Shown: piece by piece, positions 36,050-48,274 of the stretch
Position numbering within the stretch: the stretch's first letter is position 1
Layout of the letters: each line of letters opens with the position of its first letter
Assembly (NCBI GenBank): GCA_014904845.1
Contig: MU119329.1
Span: forward strand, 1,510 to 65,509
Direction of reading: 5' to 3'
DNA: 64,000 bases
Source: Acephala macrosclerotiorum
Taxonomy: Eukaryota > Ascomycota > Leotiomycetes > Helotiales > Mollisiaceae
The notes under the pieces: model-generated
Database searches by the model: none
Seen by the model: only the letters and a program-made list of their open reading frames with translations
What the model was told of the DNA's origin: nothing
Made by a program: the position numbers and the translations under genes

Positions 36050-39000
36050 CAGGCCAATTCAAAGCAGCAAGCTTACTTCAGCTAAACCCAACGTCTCAGC
36101 TCTTGCGTTGATGATCTCGAGACGTAGATAGCGTTTCTATCCATTTGATGGATTAATGGGGATCTTGCTATCAACCCTCAAAGCAAAGGTTGACTTGACG
36201 GTGAATATTCCAAAGAGAAGAGACCTTTCACTTTTCAAAGAGAGCGCCCCTCAAAACTCAAGCGTAGGCACCTGCTACATCGCTCTCTGGATATAATCAC
36301 GCTTGCCTAAGTCTCGTAACTCTAGCCGCGAAAAGGGAGGTGGAACGTCTTGTCCATCGTCGTCGAGTGCACGTGTGCGATTGTAATGGATCATATAACC
36401 GAGTTTAGTTTTATACATCCCCGAAGCCTCACGCACTAGGAATCAACAAGAGTATAAAAAGGAGAAGACATGACTGGCTTTCAGGTTCGCGCTCAAGATT
36501 TGGTAAAGATATAAATGCTAGCAAACCACCAACCAAAAGGCAGCCTTGGAACTACCTAAAATACATCATCGAGGATTGGAAGATTTGATAAAATCTAATC
36601 ATCAAAGATGGCGGTGTTTCGCATTCGAATCCCTTCGTATAGGCTTAAGTCTTGAACCAAGTGAAAAATTGAGTACGAAAGAATTCAACAGAACCCAAAC
36701 TCGCAACTAAATTTATGACCTTAGTATATGCAGCCCTTCCATGCTCTTGTGCCCAGCCCAGAACTCCCCGGTCACACATAACGTCTCATCTATGCGTGCG
36801 ATTGCTCAATTGAGCTTGTGATCAGTCCGGAATCTTGGAGCGGGGTGGATAGGATGATTATTTCTTGCTGTCAACCACAAAAATCAAAGATGACCCTCGA
36901 GATGACATCAAGTAATTTTAGACTAAAGTATCGAGGTTTTTAACGAGAGCTTGTTCTTGAAGTCATTTCCGCTCGACAGGCTATGAAAGGCAGTCACGAT
37001 GATCACGAGATTGATCAACCATGGCTGTACTACACAGCAGTGATGCCTTGTTGAGCTGAGATGTAATCGTAGGTTGAGGCTGTAGAAGGGGTAATATTTA
37101 TCGTTTAAGAAAGTCCCCCTCATCAGAACGCAAGATGATTTGTCCAACTTTCAGAGGCACGAAACCGATTCATGGATCTTCGGTCTTGAAGCAACAATCA
37201 GCTACGTCGAATTCAAAAGAAACTGTCCCAGCGAGCCCCGTAAGGAGTATATAAAGGGCATCTTCCGATTTTAAACCTCACAACAACACCGGAAGGTCTT
37301 TTGCGAATGAGTATAAGGGCCTCATGCCATATGTCTTGTTCCTCGGTATCAAGCAATTCAAGGCAGAGTTCACAGCCACCTCAGCGCGTCGACATGCCTC
37401 TGGCTGACTTCAAGCACGGAACGTCCAACATCCAAACTGGAGACTTGCGAGAAGTTTTGCGACCCAAACTTTAGCAACAAACAAAAAATTGACAACAAAA
37501 GTCTGGATTCTGGAAATTTCTCCATTTTGAAACGATGATCAAGGAGCACGCACGCCACCCCTCTTCGTGGTTGAGGCTGCTTGCAACGACGAGGAGCCGA
37601 CGTATCAGTTGAGAGGGCAAAAGGAGTGGTCTTGTGATGTCTAATCTGCCCATCTAACTAGGTGGGAATGCTCCCTTAATAAAGTAAAATCACCGGTGCA
37701 TCCAGACCAGCCTAGACCGCCCATATGAGCCGATGCTCGATCCAGCGTGCGGCTTCATTTCAACATCGAACGGTGTCTCAGTGCATTGGCCCCCAATACC
37801 ACCTAACTACGAGATCTCGACTAACACGACGACCCCGCAATCACAGCAGGCAGGCCGCAATTGTGCTCCAGGACTTGTCCGGTATTAGTCTGATTGTGAA
37901 TGAAATAGAGAGCAAGGTGAAGATGTTTATGGATCCCCAATCCCCTTGAGCACAGGGTGTGACTTTCTAATTCCAATGTCTGCACCTGAAGACATCAACT
38001 TTGAGCATTGATTTGACGTTATGACATTCAATCTCCAAATTGGGAGTCCGGCATCGAATTTGGAGGCCCGGTTTGAACCTCAACCTCGTAATGTGAAAGT
38101 GCCGTGAGTAAGGTGGAACAATCAGGATTAACCACTTATGTTGAGCACTATGCTTGGACATTCAGCCGTGACTTCTCGCAGTGAATGTGATGAGGCGGTC
38201 GGACGTCGAAGCAGCAAGAAGTGAATTCCATAAGCGAGCATCTGAGGGACGGTCTCGATGCCTTGACTCTTTTGCACTTACAAAATCTCCTGCACCGCGA
38301 AGGCACGGGTTACTCCGCATCGCCCAAGAAACCAATGACGGGCAACAGAAGCCCCCCCTCAACGTTGTTCAGGGTTTCAGAAAAGAGAAGAGAGCAGCTC
38401 CCATGAAATCTCGAAGTGAGATTCGCGAAAAGAACTCAACATTGACCGCCACCTGATGAGTCACTCGAGCAAGAGCCGTCGTCTAGACCAGCCCAACAGC
38501 ACCTATGTCTTTCTTCAGCAACCACAATGTTCTGCATTTGGCGTTTTCAAGTCACAACGTCCCGCCCCGTTTGTGACAACAGCCACGGCACCGCATGAAC
38601 GATGGTCCGAGCTGAATGCTTGTCTTCCTAACAGGTCGGTGAAGGAAAGGGGTTCGAGGGCTCGTCTCGACCTGTCGCTCTTCACCCCATGATCGCCCAA
38701 ACCTATCAGCATCCTTCAGCGTCGATCGATAAGCCCTAGAAGGAGGTTATCCGTTCCTCGCATAGCTTGCCCTGCCAAGAAGTCCCAAAATCCCCGCTAC
38801 GCACAGACGCGGCTCGAGCTATTTTCTGACTCTTCCCAGGGTGTATCCGGCATGTGCGGGTTCCTGAATATCAATTGGTGGTTCCTGCAGGATATGCAAG
38901 AGTCAATGTAGTTAATGTGGTTGCACAAAGATGTTCCTGAAGTATAGTTGATTGTTGCACAAATGTTGCCGCTGCGCTAAGCCGAGTGGAAATTGGGAAC

Positions 39001-42000
39001 GGGAGAGAGTTTTAGTAAAGTGGATGTTGAGATTCTGCAAGGCTGACGGACGGTAAGATCACTTTTGGAAGTTGCGCCGTTCTCCTCTTTCAATGGTCCG
39101 ATTACTGCTAGTCATCTCGTCTTCGGACGAAGTTTTGATGAATATCGTTTCGTCTTCAGATTCATGCGAAGACTGATTTAGATGACGATTTCTGATCTAA
39201 AGTGAACGCATGAATTGTCAGCCTCGTGGTAGGAAAGGATGAACACGAACACGATGGCTAAGTTTGACGCTCGCGGCAGTGAGCACGCAATTCCCCGATT
39301 CTTGAAACACTCAGGTGAACAAGTGGGGGAGGTACTTCGTTTGCTGATTGGGCGAGAAAGTGAATCGAAACGAGTCGCCTGGACCTTGTGCCTGGAAGCG
39401 AGGGGAACTAGGCTCTAGCCGTTCTAGACAGGGCAAGCTGTGATAGTGAGAATTGTGAATAGTTGTGCAGGATATTCTGAGACAATCAAGAGGTCAGCTG
39501 TTTTAGATTATGCAAGTGAGTAAATCTCCTCGTGGTGGCGGCTCACTTTGGTGACCTTTGCGGGGTAGCCGTGCGGCCGCAGCTCAAGGAATTTCGTTGT
39601 TCCGTTATTTCGTCTTGGAAAGTCTTAGTGAAGTCTTAGAGCTTCATGATCTGATAAATTTTTAAGGGGGAATTCGAAGTGTCTCGGTTTTGCTTCTGCC
39701 GTTTAAGATCGAGGCTTCATCTCCCCGCAAAAAGAAAAGTTGCGGAGATTTAAGCTTTGAGCAGTTCTTGAACAACACTTCACCAAATGCACTTCAACCT
39801 CCGAGGCAAACTGCTTGTTCGCATGTGGCATGCCCTAAAATGGGCGAAATGAGCTGTTCGTTGCATATAATGCGAAAACTATGAACCTGCCACCAATTTC
39901 ACCTCGGTTTTTGGAAGCGCGGAGGAAAAGAGTATGATTCCGGAGGGTTATAGCGAGCAAGGAGTAGTGGAGCCGACTCTAGCTTGCTACGACCACGAGG
40001 ATTTTTGATATTGGGGGCAAGGTTCTCCTGAACGTTGTGCCGTGTTGCTGGGATGGAGACGTGGCTGGATAAGGTTGTTGATAACGAATGTGTTGATCTG
40101 TTTTGGAAGTTTCATCAGACGAGGCGCTGGGCTGAATATTCGTAATGTCGATTCGGTCTAAGAGGTATCTTTGCAGAAACGATGTTGGTGATACTGTGAC
40201 ACAACACGATTGGTGATGATTGGTGATGATTGTTGGAAATACTAGACATGGTGTGTTGGTTATCTAGGCACAAAAATGCGCAGTCGCCCCCAATCAATTC
40301 ATATAATTGTTCACAATGTCCCATAGACCGATCCTTGCGCTTCTGAATCTCCGAATTCAGGGTCCGATTTGTTTCAATGAATTGCCGGTCAATCGATAAA
40401 AAGGTGGACGCCAGCGGCTGCATGGTGTTGTGAAGGTTGAAGAAACTTGCCGATGCCGCTGTCAAAATCGAAGTTCGCCCGCCATCATCAATGCCACTCG
40501 AGCGTTGAGAATAGATGCAGAAACCCGGAAATGTGATAAGGTTGCGGGCCGTGGTCGAGGCTCAAGAGTGTTAGCCAGGCTTTATTAGATGTCTGTTCAA
40601 GCAGAACTTTGGCTTTGGGGATTGTGATGCTGGCCGTCAATCATTTCGGCCAATCTTCGTAGCTTTCTGGCAGCATTCATAGCCAATGGTTCCCTTGGCC
40701 GACCGTATTTCAGGAGGTTTGCCGTTTACAGACGTTGTAAGCCGGCAATGGGTACGGATGCCGTCCATTGACATAGGCTCCGCTGTTTTCCTGAATTCAA
40801 GGTTTCAGGTACAATGCCGGCAGAGAAAAGTAAGATGCGAAATGCCGAACCATCTGCAAAGATTGGGTCCGAAATGACAATCATTTCTCGATGGGATGCG
40901 ATTCATACCACAGCCTTGTTCTGTAGTCAAGCCCGACGGCTCCTTCTCGATCGAGCCGGTCTGCCTGGTTCCCATCTGTATTCTCTGTTGTTCGCAGATT
41001 CGGCTTGGGTGAGGTATACCGGCCCCGATGACTCCGCATGGTAGGGGTTACCCGTTTGAGTTCTGCTGAATTAGCCATTGCCTGTAGTAAATACGGGCCC
41101 TCCTTCTAGACGAACTCAAAATGCTACGATATTGACTCGACCTGGTTTTGGAATCGACAGCGCATCGCAATTGGTCCCGATATCGCCCCTATCGCCTGGC
41201 ATGGCTGTGATATGTGGAAATATGTCTTGCAGTAATAATGCCCTGGATGAATCTTCTTGCCGGCCCAGATTCGAAAATTTAGTTCTTAGTCGCGTTCACG
41301 GCCTGGGGGCGATCCGTATTGTCCGTGCAGATTGTTTTCGGCAGTGGGGCCGAGAGAGTTTTGCGGCTTCTCCGCCACACTTGGCGCATTGAGCTGGAGA
41401 GTGAATGCGACACCACTCAGTAAGGTTACCCGGTTCGAGCTGTATTAGTGGCAGACTTGTCCCTATTCGCGCCGTCTTCTGGGGCAACATCGCTGCTAAA
41501 ATCTGGCAGCCCTCCTGCTCATGTGCTTCAACGGCCAGTGTGTCCAATCAATAACCGAGGATCGAGGCTGGTGCAAAGGCTGCTGCGAAAGCTCGTCCCA
41601 CCGTGCTGGAGCTGCCCCTGACGCTCATCGTCGCCGTAATCGAGAGCTGGTCCCGTGTGACTGTTGGGTCGTGGCACCGCAACAAACATTTTCATCGCGC
41701 TGATCGACCGAGCACACGTCTGTCTGGGGTGTGGGAGCAATGTGGTATCGTTGCACCTCTTCGTCGGCTGCTCTCGTGGAGCAGCCTCCTAATTCGCTGG
41801 ATATCTTTGGATTCGAGGTCGATGATTTGGCCGTGGGAAGACTTTTGGTGTGTCGAACGAGCATCGACGGCCGTCCACTGTGGTGGCTGCCATGCCATGC
41901 CCCCGTCCCATCGTCTGCCGTCCAGTGGCTTCCAACCCCGCGACCCCTCCCCAGCCCCCTGCAGGCATGGGTCGATATTCTGCGATGCGCGATGCTGAGT

Positions 42001-42700
42001 ATGAATTAGCATGCATATTTCATCCCGGTGGAAACAACGAGAGCAGCTAGCTGGGTACGTGTCAAGGGTGCTGACTGCTGACGGCGATGTAGAAATAGTT
42101 TCTGGTTCCTTGTCCGCTTCTGAACACCTCCAATCTTCTCTTCCCTCCTCTGTCGCTGACGTGCGCGCTCCAGTCACCTATTTGGACCCTTGACAGGCGC
42201 GCAAGCATGCAGGTAGCCCCCGGTATTACATAAGATCTGTGACAAGAATATTTCCTCCCCTCCACCACTTCTCTACTGAATTCGAGCACCGCTGTGCAGA
42301 CGACATCGTTGTGGACCGCGGACGGAGATCGTTTCTGTATTTCTTGTTGCGTGCCCCCGGACCTCTTCTTTCGACTCTCGATGGTGTTGACGGCATTGGT
42401 GTTGATGCTTTTGATTACTTGAAGATTGGATGTCCTGGGACAAGAAAGGCTTCACGCGAGACACTACCATATGCGAGTATCCGCTTCGTCACGAACTACA
42501 GCACGACCGCACGACATTATTGAACGAATTCCAACCCAACAATCACTTTCACCACGTTTATAATTGCTTTCGTCACTCCTTATAGAACCGCACAAATACC
42601 ATTCCTTATTGCGGTCCTTTTCTCCCAACTCTTTCGAACATTCTACGCCTACGAAGGCTTCACCCGCTTCTCTTCACAGCTCTTCGCCGCATGTAAAGCA
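36050..42700. other. gene-poor region
   Basis: 6.6 kb without a convincing gene. Many short open frames exist on both strands, notably overlapping ones at 41.5-42.2 kb where base composition is more G/C-rich, but none shows domain motifs or intron joints. It includes the dispersed repeat at 37604-37880 and a short GATTGGTGAT duplication near 40208-40227. The last few hundred bases before 42785 are C/T-rich and are the probable leader of the GPCR gene. Confidence 0.5.
37604..37880 (+). repeat. dispersed repeat R1, copy 1
   Basis: It begins ATCAGTTGAGAGGGCAAAAG and is clearly similar, base for base over long runs, to 52410-52795. Shared blocks include TAATCTGCCCATCTAACTAG, CATATGAGCCGATGCTCG and AACATCGAAC. 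No open frame or terminal repeat was recognised, so the repeat class is unknown. Confidence 0.75.
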
Positions 42701-42784
42701 CTTCCGCGCATCTAGAAGGAGAAACTCCTTTCTTCTGCACCTCAGCAATCTCGAAGAAATCCTGGAATAGAATAAACCTCAAAG

Positions 42785-44325
42785 ATGTACGTCGGCGACC
42801 TAAATAAGGCAAACTTTGCCACCTTCAACACTCTCGAACGGGTTGCTTCTGCATTGTCGTTGTTGGGAACTGCTTTCGTCGCTATCACCTTCCTCGGCTC
42901 GGAGGCATTCCAAAAGCCCATCAATCGATTGGTCTTCTATGCTTGCTTGGGCAACATATTCACCAATGTCGCCACGATTATGGCAAGAGCTGCAATTGAG
43001 GCGGTCCATGACGATAACTACAACACCAGCCTCTGCCAATTTCAAGGTGTATTGATTCAAATGTAAGTTTCCAAGTCCAATCATGCTGGTGATCTGCTAA
43101 CAAGAGCAGGTTCCTTCCGGCAGATGCTCTCTGGACCTTCGTCATGGCACTCAATGTGTATCTCACCTTCTACCGCTCGTACAACGCCGAGGATCTACGC
43201 CGTTTGGAAAAATGGTATGCCTTGCTTTGCTATGGCGTGCCTTTCATCCCTGCAATTGTCTTTGTGTTCGTCCAGAACTCGAAACAAGGTCACATGTACG
43301 GAAATGCTACACTGTGGTGCTGGATTGACTCCGAATGGGACATCTGGCGTATAGCTGCCTTCTATGGGCCAGTTTGGTAAGAAAAACTCCACGTCAACAA
43401 GTATCAGCTTGTTAATCTAGTCAGGGTCGTTATCTTCGCAACGATTTGTATCTACTTCTATGCTGGAAAGGATATCTGGCAAAAGACAAAGATGCTGCGT
43501 GACTTCAAACACCCTACATCAGACCCATTGAGAGTCCCCAACAATCCCTTCAATGGTGTGCCACAAGAAGTGGTTTATGTCACTTCTGATACGGTTGTTG
43601 AAACGACAACTACAATCAATCTCGATCAACTGTCCCCAAATAGCCGCCCAACTCTTCCCAGGGCTCCTGTTCCAACCTCGAAGTACAACGTCACTATCTC
43701 GGCCGGTTCTCCTCGCACTGCCGACTCAAGCCTTGAAAACGGGACTCGATTCTCATATAGCGAGAAGACACCTGGGGAGTTACGCCGAGTATCAACGGCA
43801 GCTCCTGCATCCCCATACGCACCTCCGGCCCGCCAACGTGCCGTCTTCGAAGCCAACTCTGCCATGATGTCATACACCAAAGTTGCAGGTCTCTTCTTCA
43901 TCGCCATGATGATCACGTGGATTCCATCCTCCGCCAACCGTCTATACTCTGTCGTCAACCCCAACCAAGTCTCCGTTGCCCTTGAATGTCTGGCCGCCTT
44001 CGTCCTCCCCCTCCAAGGTTTCTGGAACGCCCTGATCTACGCTACTACCAGTCTCCCAGCTTGCAGAAGCTTGTGGAAGCAACTAAAAGAGAACAAGCGA
44101 TTGAGTGGCAGCGGTATCCGAAACCTACGTCGCGGTTTCGTAGAAGCCACCGATTCGCATGTGCCTAGAGCCAGTCATCAACGAACCCCATCAAGATGCC
44201 ACCACGAGACGGACTCGATGACTGAGCTCAAGGAAAGCCGTCCTCAATCAGGTCGCGAGGGAAGCGGTGACGGTGAGAATCGCATCGATGCAGATTACCT
44301 ACGCCAGTTTCCGTCCCCTGTTTGA
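42785..44325 (+). CDS. G-protein-coupled receptor, cAMP-receptor-like (CAR/GprC-type)
   Basis: This is a seven-helix plasma-membrane receptor expected to signal through a heterotrimeric G protein to cAMP or MAPK pathways. Exons 42785-43062, 43110-43376 and 43425-44325 sum to 1,446 nt, or 481 aa, with both introns (47 and 48 nt) in consistent phase. Five helices lie in residues about 12-240, with NRLVFYACLGNIFTN, DALWTFVMALNVYLTF and WIDSEWDIWRIAAFYGPVW typical of the CAR-like class. A long third cytoplasmic loop (about 240-355), rich in Ser/Thr/Pro, precedes helix 6 (TKVAGLFFIAMMITWIPSSANRLYS is the region) and helix 7, with QGFWNALIYA at its end. A tail of about 85 residues follows. The ligand is unknown. 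Nutrient or carbon-source sensing is the usual role of the class. Confidence 0.9.
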
Positions 44326-44918
44326 GCATCAGACAGACATCTGTTTGCTTTGCGGGTTTAGTTTCGGCTCGTTACTTGGCATTAGCGTGGCGTTTTGGAT
44401 GGGCGGTTCGTGTCTGGGGAGAGTTATACATGGGGTGGCGGAGTTTGTGGTATACCAGTTACCTTCTTCATTTCTTTCGACTGGAGGCACTATCACGTAT
44501 TTCTCACTTGTTGAGACCTCCATTTCACCTGTACTTGCTTCTATCTTTGCTTTCTAGAGTTTCATATGTTGGCTGGAGGGAATGATCCCATTTAGCGGCG
44601 TGTATCTGACTTGGTCATATCTTGAGTGTATTATAGTATTCCTGATCAGCTGGCAATCACCAGTTGACCGGATGGCGAAAAGTGCTGCTGTACCAAGATA
44701 CAGTACATAATATTCGGAAATCAAATCTCATTCAGATTGACAGCAGCGAGAGCTTGATGTTTGTGATTTTAGCTTTGGAGCCTCGGATTTCTAACTAATA
44801 GCAAATGCTTCTCCATAATGGCGACCTTCCACCTCCGTCTGACGTTGACTCACCATCATCACAACTTGGTTTCCTCCCAAGAATTCATCATCATATCTTC
44901 AACACAAACGCGAAAACA
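44326..44918. other. intergenic region
   Basis: Downstream region of the GPCR gene. Nothing specific is seen. Confidence 0.35.
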
Positions 44919-45876
44919 ATGGCCTCCTCAAACACGTGGCTCACCTCCCCATCACACTCAGGACTCGTCTCAATAGGCACACACTCATTATTCCTCTCAG
45001 CAGCCAGACCTTCCCACGCCCTGGCATCCCCTCAGTCCTCATTGAAGCGGGCACGCCGATTGCTCTACCTCCTAGCCCGCAGTCGCAAAACTCCTCGCCC
45101 CCTTCATCCGCGTCTACGCCTACGACCGCGCTGGCTATGGACGTTCAGAACCTGCTCCTGCGGATATTCCTCGATCCGCACCCGTCTTCGCGTCCGAATT
45201 CTCCCTCCTTCTCTGAATCGCTTGCATCCCTGGTCCGTTTGTCCTAGTTGGCCATTCCTACGGTGGAGTCCTGATCCGTGAATTCCTCGCCCTTCGGAAC
45301 TCAGACGTTAACGGCCTAATCTTCGTGGATGCTGTCATGGAGGATGATTTGGATTATGAGTGGCCGAACAGAGAGTTGGGGTCTTTGAAGAGGTGGTTGG
45401 ATAGCTATGTTGTTGGGGGGATTAAGGAGAATAGCAAGCTCAGTAATGAAGAGTGGGAAAAGTTTGTTGAGGGTGAGGAGGCGGAATTGTTTGAGGAGGC
45501 GAGTTAGCGTGAACTCATGGGTTTGGCTGAAAGCGTCGAGGCTTTAAAAGCCAAGAACCAAATCAGAAACAAAGTCTTCGGAATCAGGAGACTGTTCATC
45601 ATTAAAGCAGATCATGTGAGGGATTATCAGACTATTCTTGAGGCGGGCATCAAAGCTGGTAATGGGACAGAAGAGGAAAGGGAGAAATTGAGAACGTTCT
45701 GTGATGGAATAGATAAGATGTGGAAGAAGAATCAGAGGAAGCTGATTGATTTGTGTGAGGGGAGCTGGAGGTTTAAGGGTGTGGCATGTGGTCATCAGGT
45801 TCATATTGAGATGCCGGGGGTAGTTGTTGAGGGTGCGGAGTGGGTGTTGGGGCCGCTTTGGTGGGAGGTTAAGTAG
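44919..45876 (+). pseudogene. alpha/beta hydrolase pseudogene
   Basis: The start MASSNTWLTSPSHSGLVSIG matches the opening of small fungal alpha/beta hydrolases. The family's conserved blocks then appear in different frames: IPSVLIEAGT (about 45030), APFIRVYAYDRAGYGRSEP (about 45095), GPFVLVGHSYGGVLIREFLA (about 45232, with the GxSxG nucleophile Ser), VNGLIFVDAVMEDD (about 45310), then a stop at 45505, and VACGHQVHIEMP (about 45780) carrying the likely catalytic His. At least three frame changes and an in-frame stop separate them. The catalytic Ser and His codons survive. This is a fairly young pseudogene, with indels dominating over RIP. Confidence 0.85.
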
Positions 45877-45879
45877 TGA

Positions 45880-47460
45880 AAAGGTGGAGGGGGAGAGTTG
45901 AGTTGGGAGGTAAAGGGATCGTATGAAAGTCAGAGAAAAGCTGGGAGGTTATGGGTCGATAGTTCATAAGCTCGATATCAACGATTGTCTTATGAATGAA
46001 AGAGGAGGCCTGTTCCTACAACCTCCTAAGACGTCGACAAATTGTTTTCAGGAACAGGAACGTTAGAGAGTCCCCATCAAACTGAGAACCTGACAGTTGT
46101 GGACTTCAGAGCTTCCAAAGTCAGAAATTCTTCAAAAGCAAAGCTCGACCCGACCCACACTTTTGTCTTTAACTCAGGTTCGCTAGATAGTTGTCACAAA
46201 ATACTTCCGACGCCACGACTTCTACAACTTCCTCAATCTTCAAGCCTTCGCAGCCAACAAACAGCACCAAAATATGAATCCCCGGCCACCACAAACCATT
46301 GAGCGTCTAGAGAGGAATTTCGATGCTGTGCGAGCCGAGATTTAGAAATTCATCAGAGAGTTGTGCGATAAGCATAGCCTGGACCCGCTTTCTTCTCCCG
46401 ACATGAAAACATTTAGGCACTTGAAAGGGCAGAGGAATTTTCGCGAGCCGAGATCTAATACTCAGTATGATTCAATCAATCTTTTAGGTTCTCAGGCCAG
46501 GAAACAATCACCAAAATATTCGCAACCTTCATGATATGATGGGACGTGCGTGAGAGAGCCGGGGTCGAGAGAGAGAGGAAGGAAAACGAACTTCGAAGAG
46601 CGAAAGAGAGCAGAAACGAAAAGCCCGGAAGCAACGTAAATCTGCGGAGCTGGGTAAGCAGAGAGCTGCCAGGCGACCTCGGTCACGCACTACTCCTGGA
46701 GGGATGAAGCGTGAACTGATAGCTCTACATGGTCATGCTGATCTGCCGAAGTAGGGTTCAAAGGAAATGACGAAGTTGACGGACAAGTATTTGTTGTCGT
46801 TGAAAAGCGGAATTCTGGCTAAAAGTTAAGCTGGGAAGGTTCTATCGGGAAGCGATGAGGGAGGCGCGCGGAAAGGAAAATTGGAGTCACTCGTCGAGGT
46901 TAAATTCCGACGGACTTCAATCTGGAGGTCTATGGGAGAAGGCTCAAGAGTCTTCGTGTCTTACCTGGCGTGGACCAGACAAACAATTGTCTTTGGTTGA
47001 CTTGATAAATGAGTCACTTAGTATCTCTTTTATACAATTTAGATAGCGGCGCACTGTGGTCGAACACAAAGAACTCGAGGTAGCAAAGAGAGCTTGTGCC
47101 AATTTTGGTGGAAGAAGAAGTGAGGGTATGAAAAGGTAGGGTTCTACGTGGAGATTGATTCACTGTTTGAGTACTTTGAGAATCCTTGAAGGCAAAAGGA
47201 GTTTTATTTCCTGGATTTCTACTCGATCACAAATATGTCTGTCCATTCCGAAACAACATATCCCATACAATAGAACAACAATTTATTCAATCTAATTTAA
47301 GGGTCTCGGCTCAGCTTCATGCTTGGGGAGCCGCGTATACGCGTTCAACAAACGCTTGATCTAACTCTCAGTACCAACCCTGATCCTGTCCATCTCGACG
47401 AAGTCTTCCCGGGACAGATCGACTCGAAATTCCTTGAAGATTGTATTCGACAAAGGGAAG
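45880..47460. other. intergenic region
   Basis: No supported gene. Short frames only. Confidence 0.4.
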
Positions 47461-47464
47461 ATTA

Positions 47465-47832
47465 GGCTGCTCGTGGGGGACCCATGGTGTGGGATTTCAA
47501 GATTTTCCTTTACCCACGGGTCCCCCGTAAAGTAAGGATATATTATTAAGTTGAAAGAAAAATACGACTACTCGAAGAAAGTTGTATGCAGCTAATTTTA
47601 AAGGCTTGAAACTTAAATAATTTTAAAAATTTTATTTAAATTTAAAAGTTGTTACAAAGATTAAAAAAAGATTAATAAATTTTTTTATGCAAATTTATAA
47701 AACATCTATTTTTATATGGGGCCCTATAGAGCTTTGTAAAGGAAGTGTGTAAAAAAAACTCCACCCATATCCATTACATGGTGTGGGGGCAGCGTGGGGT
47801 TTTCTCCCCCATGGTTTTTTTCGAGAGCAGCC
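47465..47832. mobile_element. MITE family M1, copy 2 (368 bp)
   Basis: Second copy of the 35720-36045 element in the same orientation, with GGCTGCTCGTGGGGGACCCA at the left and a matching inverted right end (GAGAGCAGCC), flanked by TA at 47463-47464 and 47833-47834. The two copies differ by many transitions and by a short insertion in the left third. It sits at the 3' edge of a minus-strand hypothetical gene. Confidence 0.85.
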
Positions 47833-47842
47833 TAGGGAGGAT

Positions 47843-48274
47843 GTACTTGTTCTCGACGTCGTTGATTCGGAACTTATTTTGGAGCCATTATACGAGTAAG
47901 ACCTGTTCCTCCTCGAAGTGATCACTGACATCGTCACTATCGGTCGATCGTATAGACCAGCGTCCATATCGCGCTTGATTTTAGCCATCTCGGCCCCGAT
48001 ATCATCGATTGGAGTAGGGCAAACATGCATCGAGGAGTTCTGAAGATCCTGATCGGTTAGTATTTAAAGTCGGATATGAATAAGGAAAACTTACATTTAA
48101 GCTTGATTCTTCTTCATTTTCCTCTGACATTCCTGCCACCTCCTCTCCGCCTTTCTCTTGTTCTCGTCTCTTTGCATGCTCAAGCCTTGCACGAAACTAC
48201 ATGGATATTGTCTCAGCCCGACCAATCTAGACTGGAACCTCAGATTTCGCAGCAAGTGCGCGATTCTTCCCCAT
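47843..48274 (-). CDS. small hypothetical protein, 3' end cut by the MITE
   Basis: From ATG 48274 a minus-strand reading MGKNRALAAKSEVP continues, after a probable short intron, into RARLEHAKRREQEKGG and EENEEESSLN. A second clear intron (GTAAGTTTTCC...CTAACCGATCAG, about 48 nt near 48046-48093) leads to DLQNSSMHVCPTPIDDIG and AKIKRDMDAGLYDRPIV. The frame runs straight into the MITE at 47832, which supplies an alien C-terminus of about 45 residues. I do not recognise the protein. The helical, charged composition and the good intron support coding, but expression is unproven. Confidence 0.35.

Noticed and set aside
37604..37880. tRNA or SINE origin for repeat R1
   Set aside because: An AACATCGAAC segment faintly resembles a B box, but I could not form a cloverleaf or find a convincing A box or tail.
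40115..40465. Minus-strand 116-codon frame
   Set aside because: It includes a simple GATTGGTGAT duplication and has no recognisable domain or intron joints.
41500..42300. Several long overlapping frames on both strands
   Set aside because: They coincide with a local rise in G/C content that lengthens all frames. None shows motifs, and they overlap one another on both strands.
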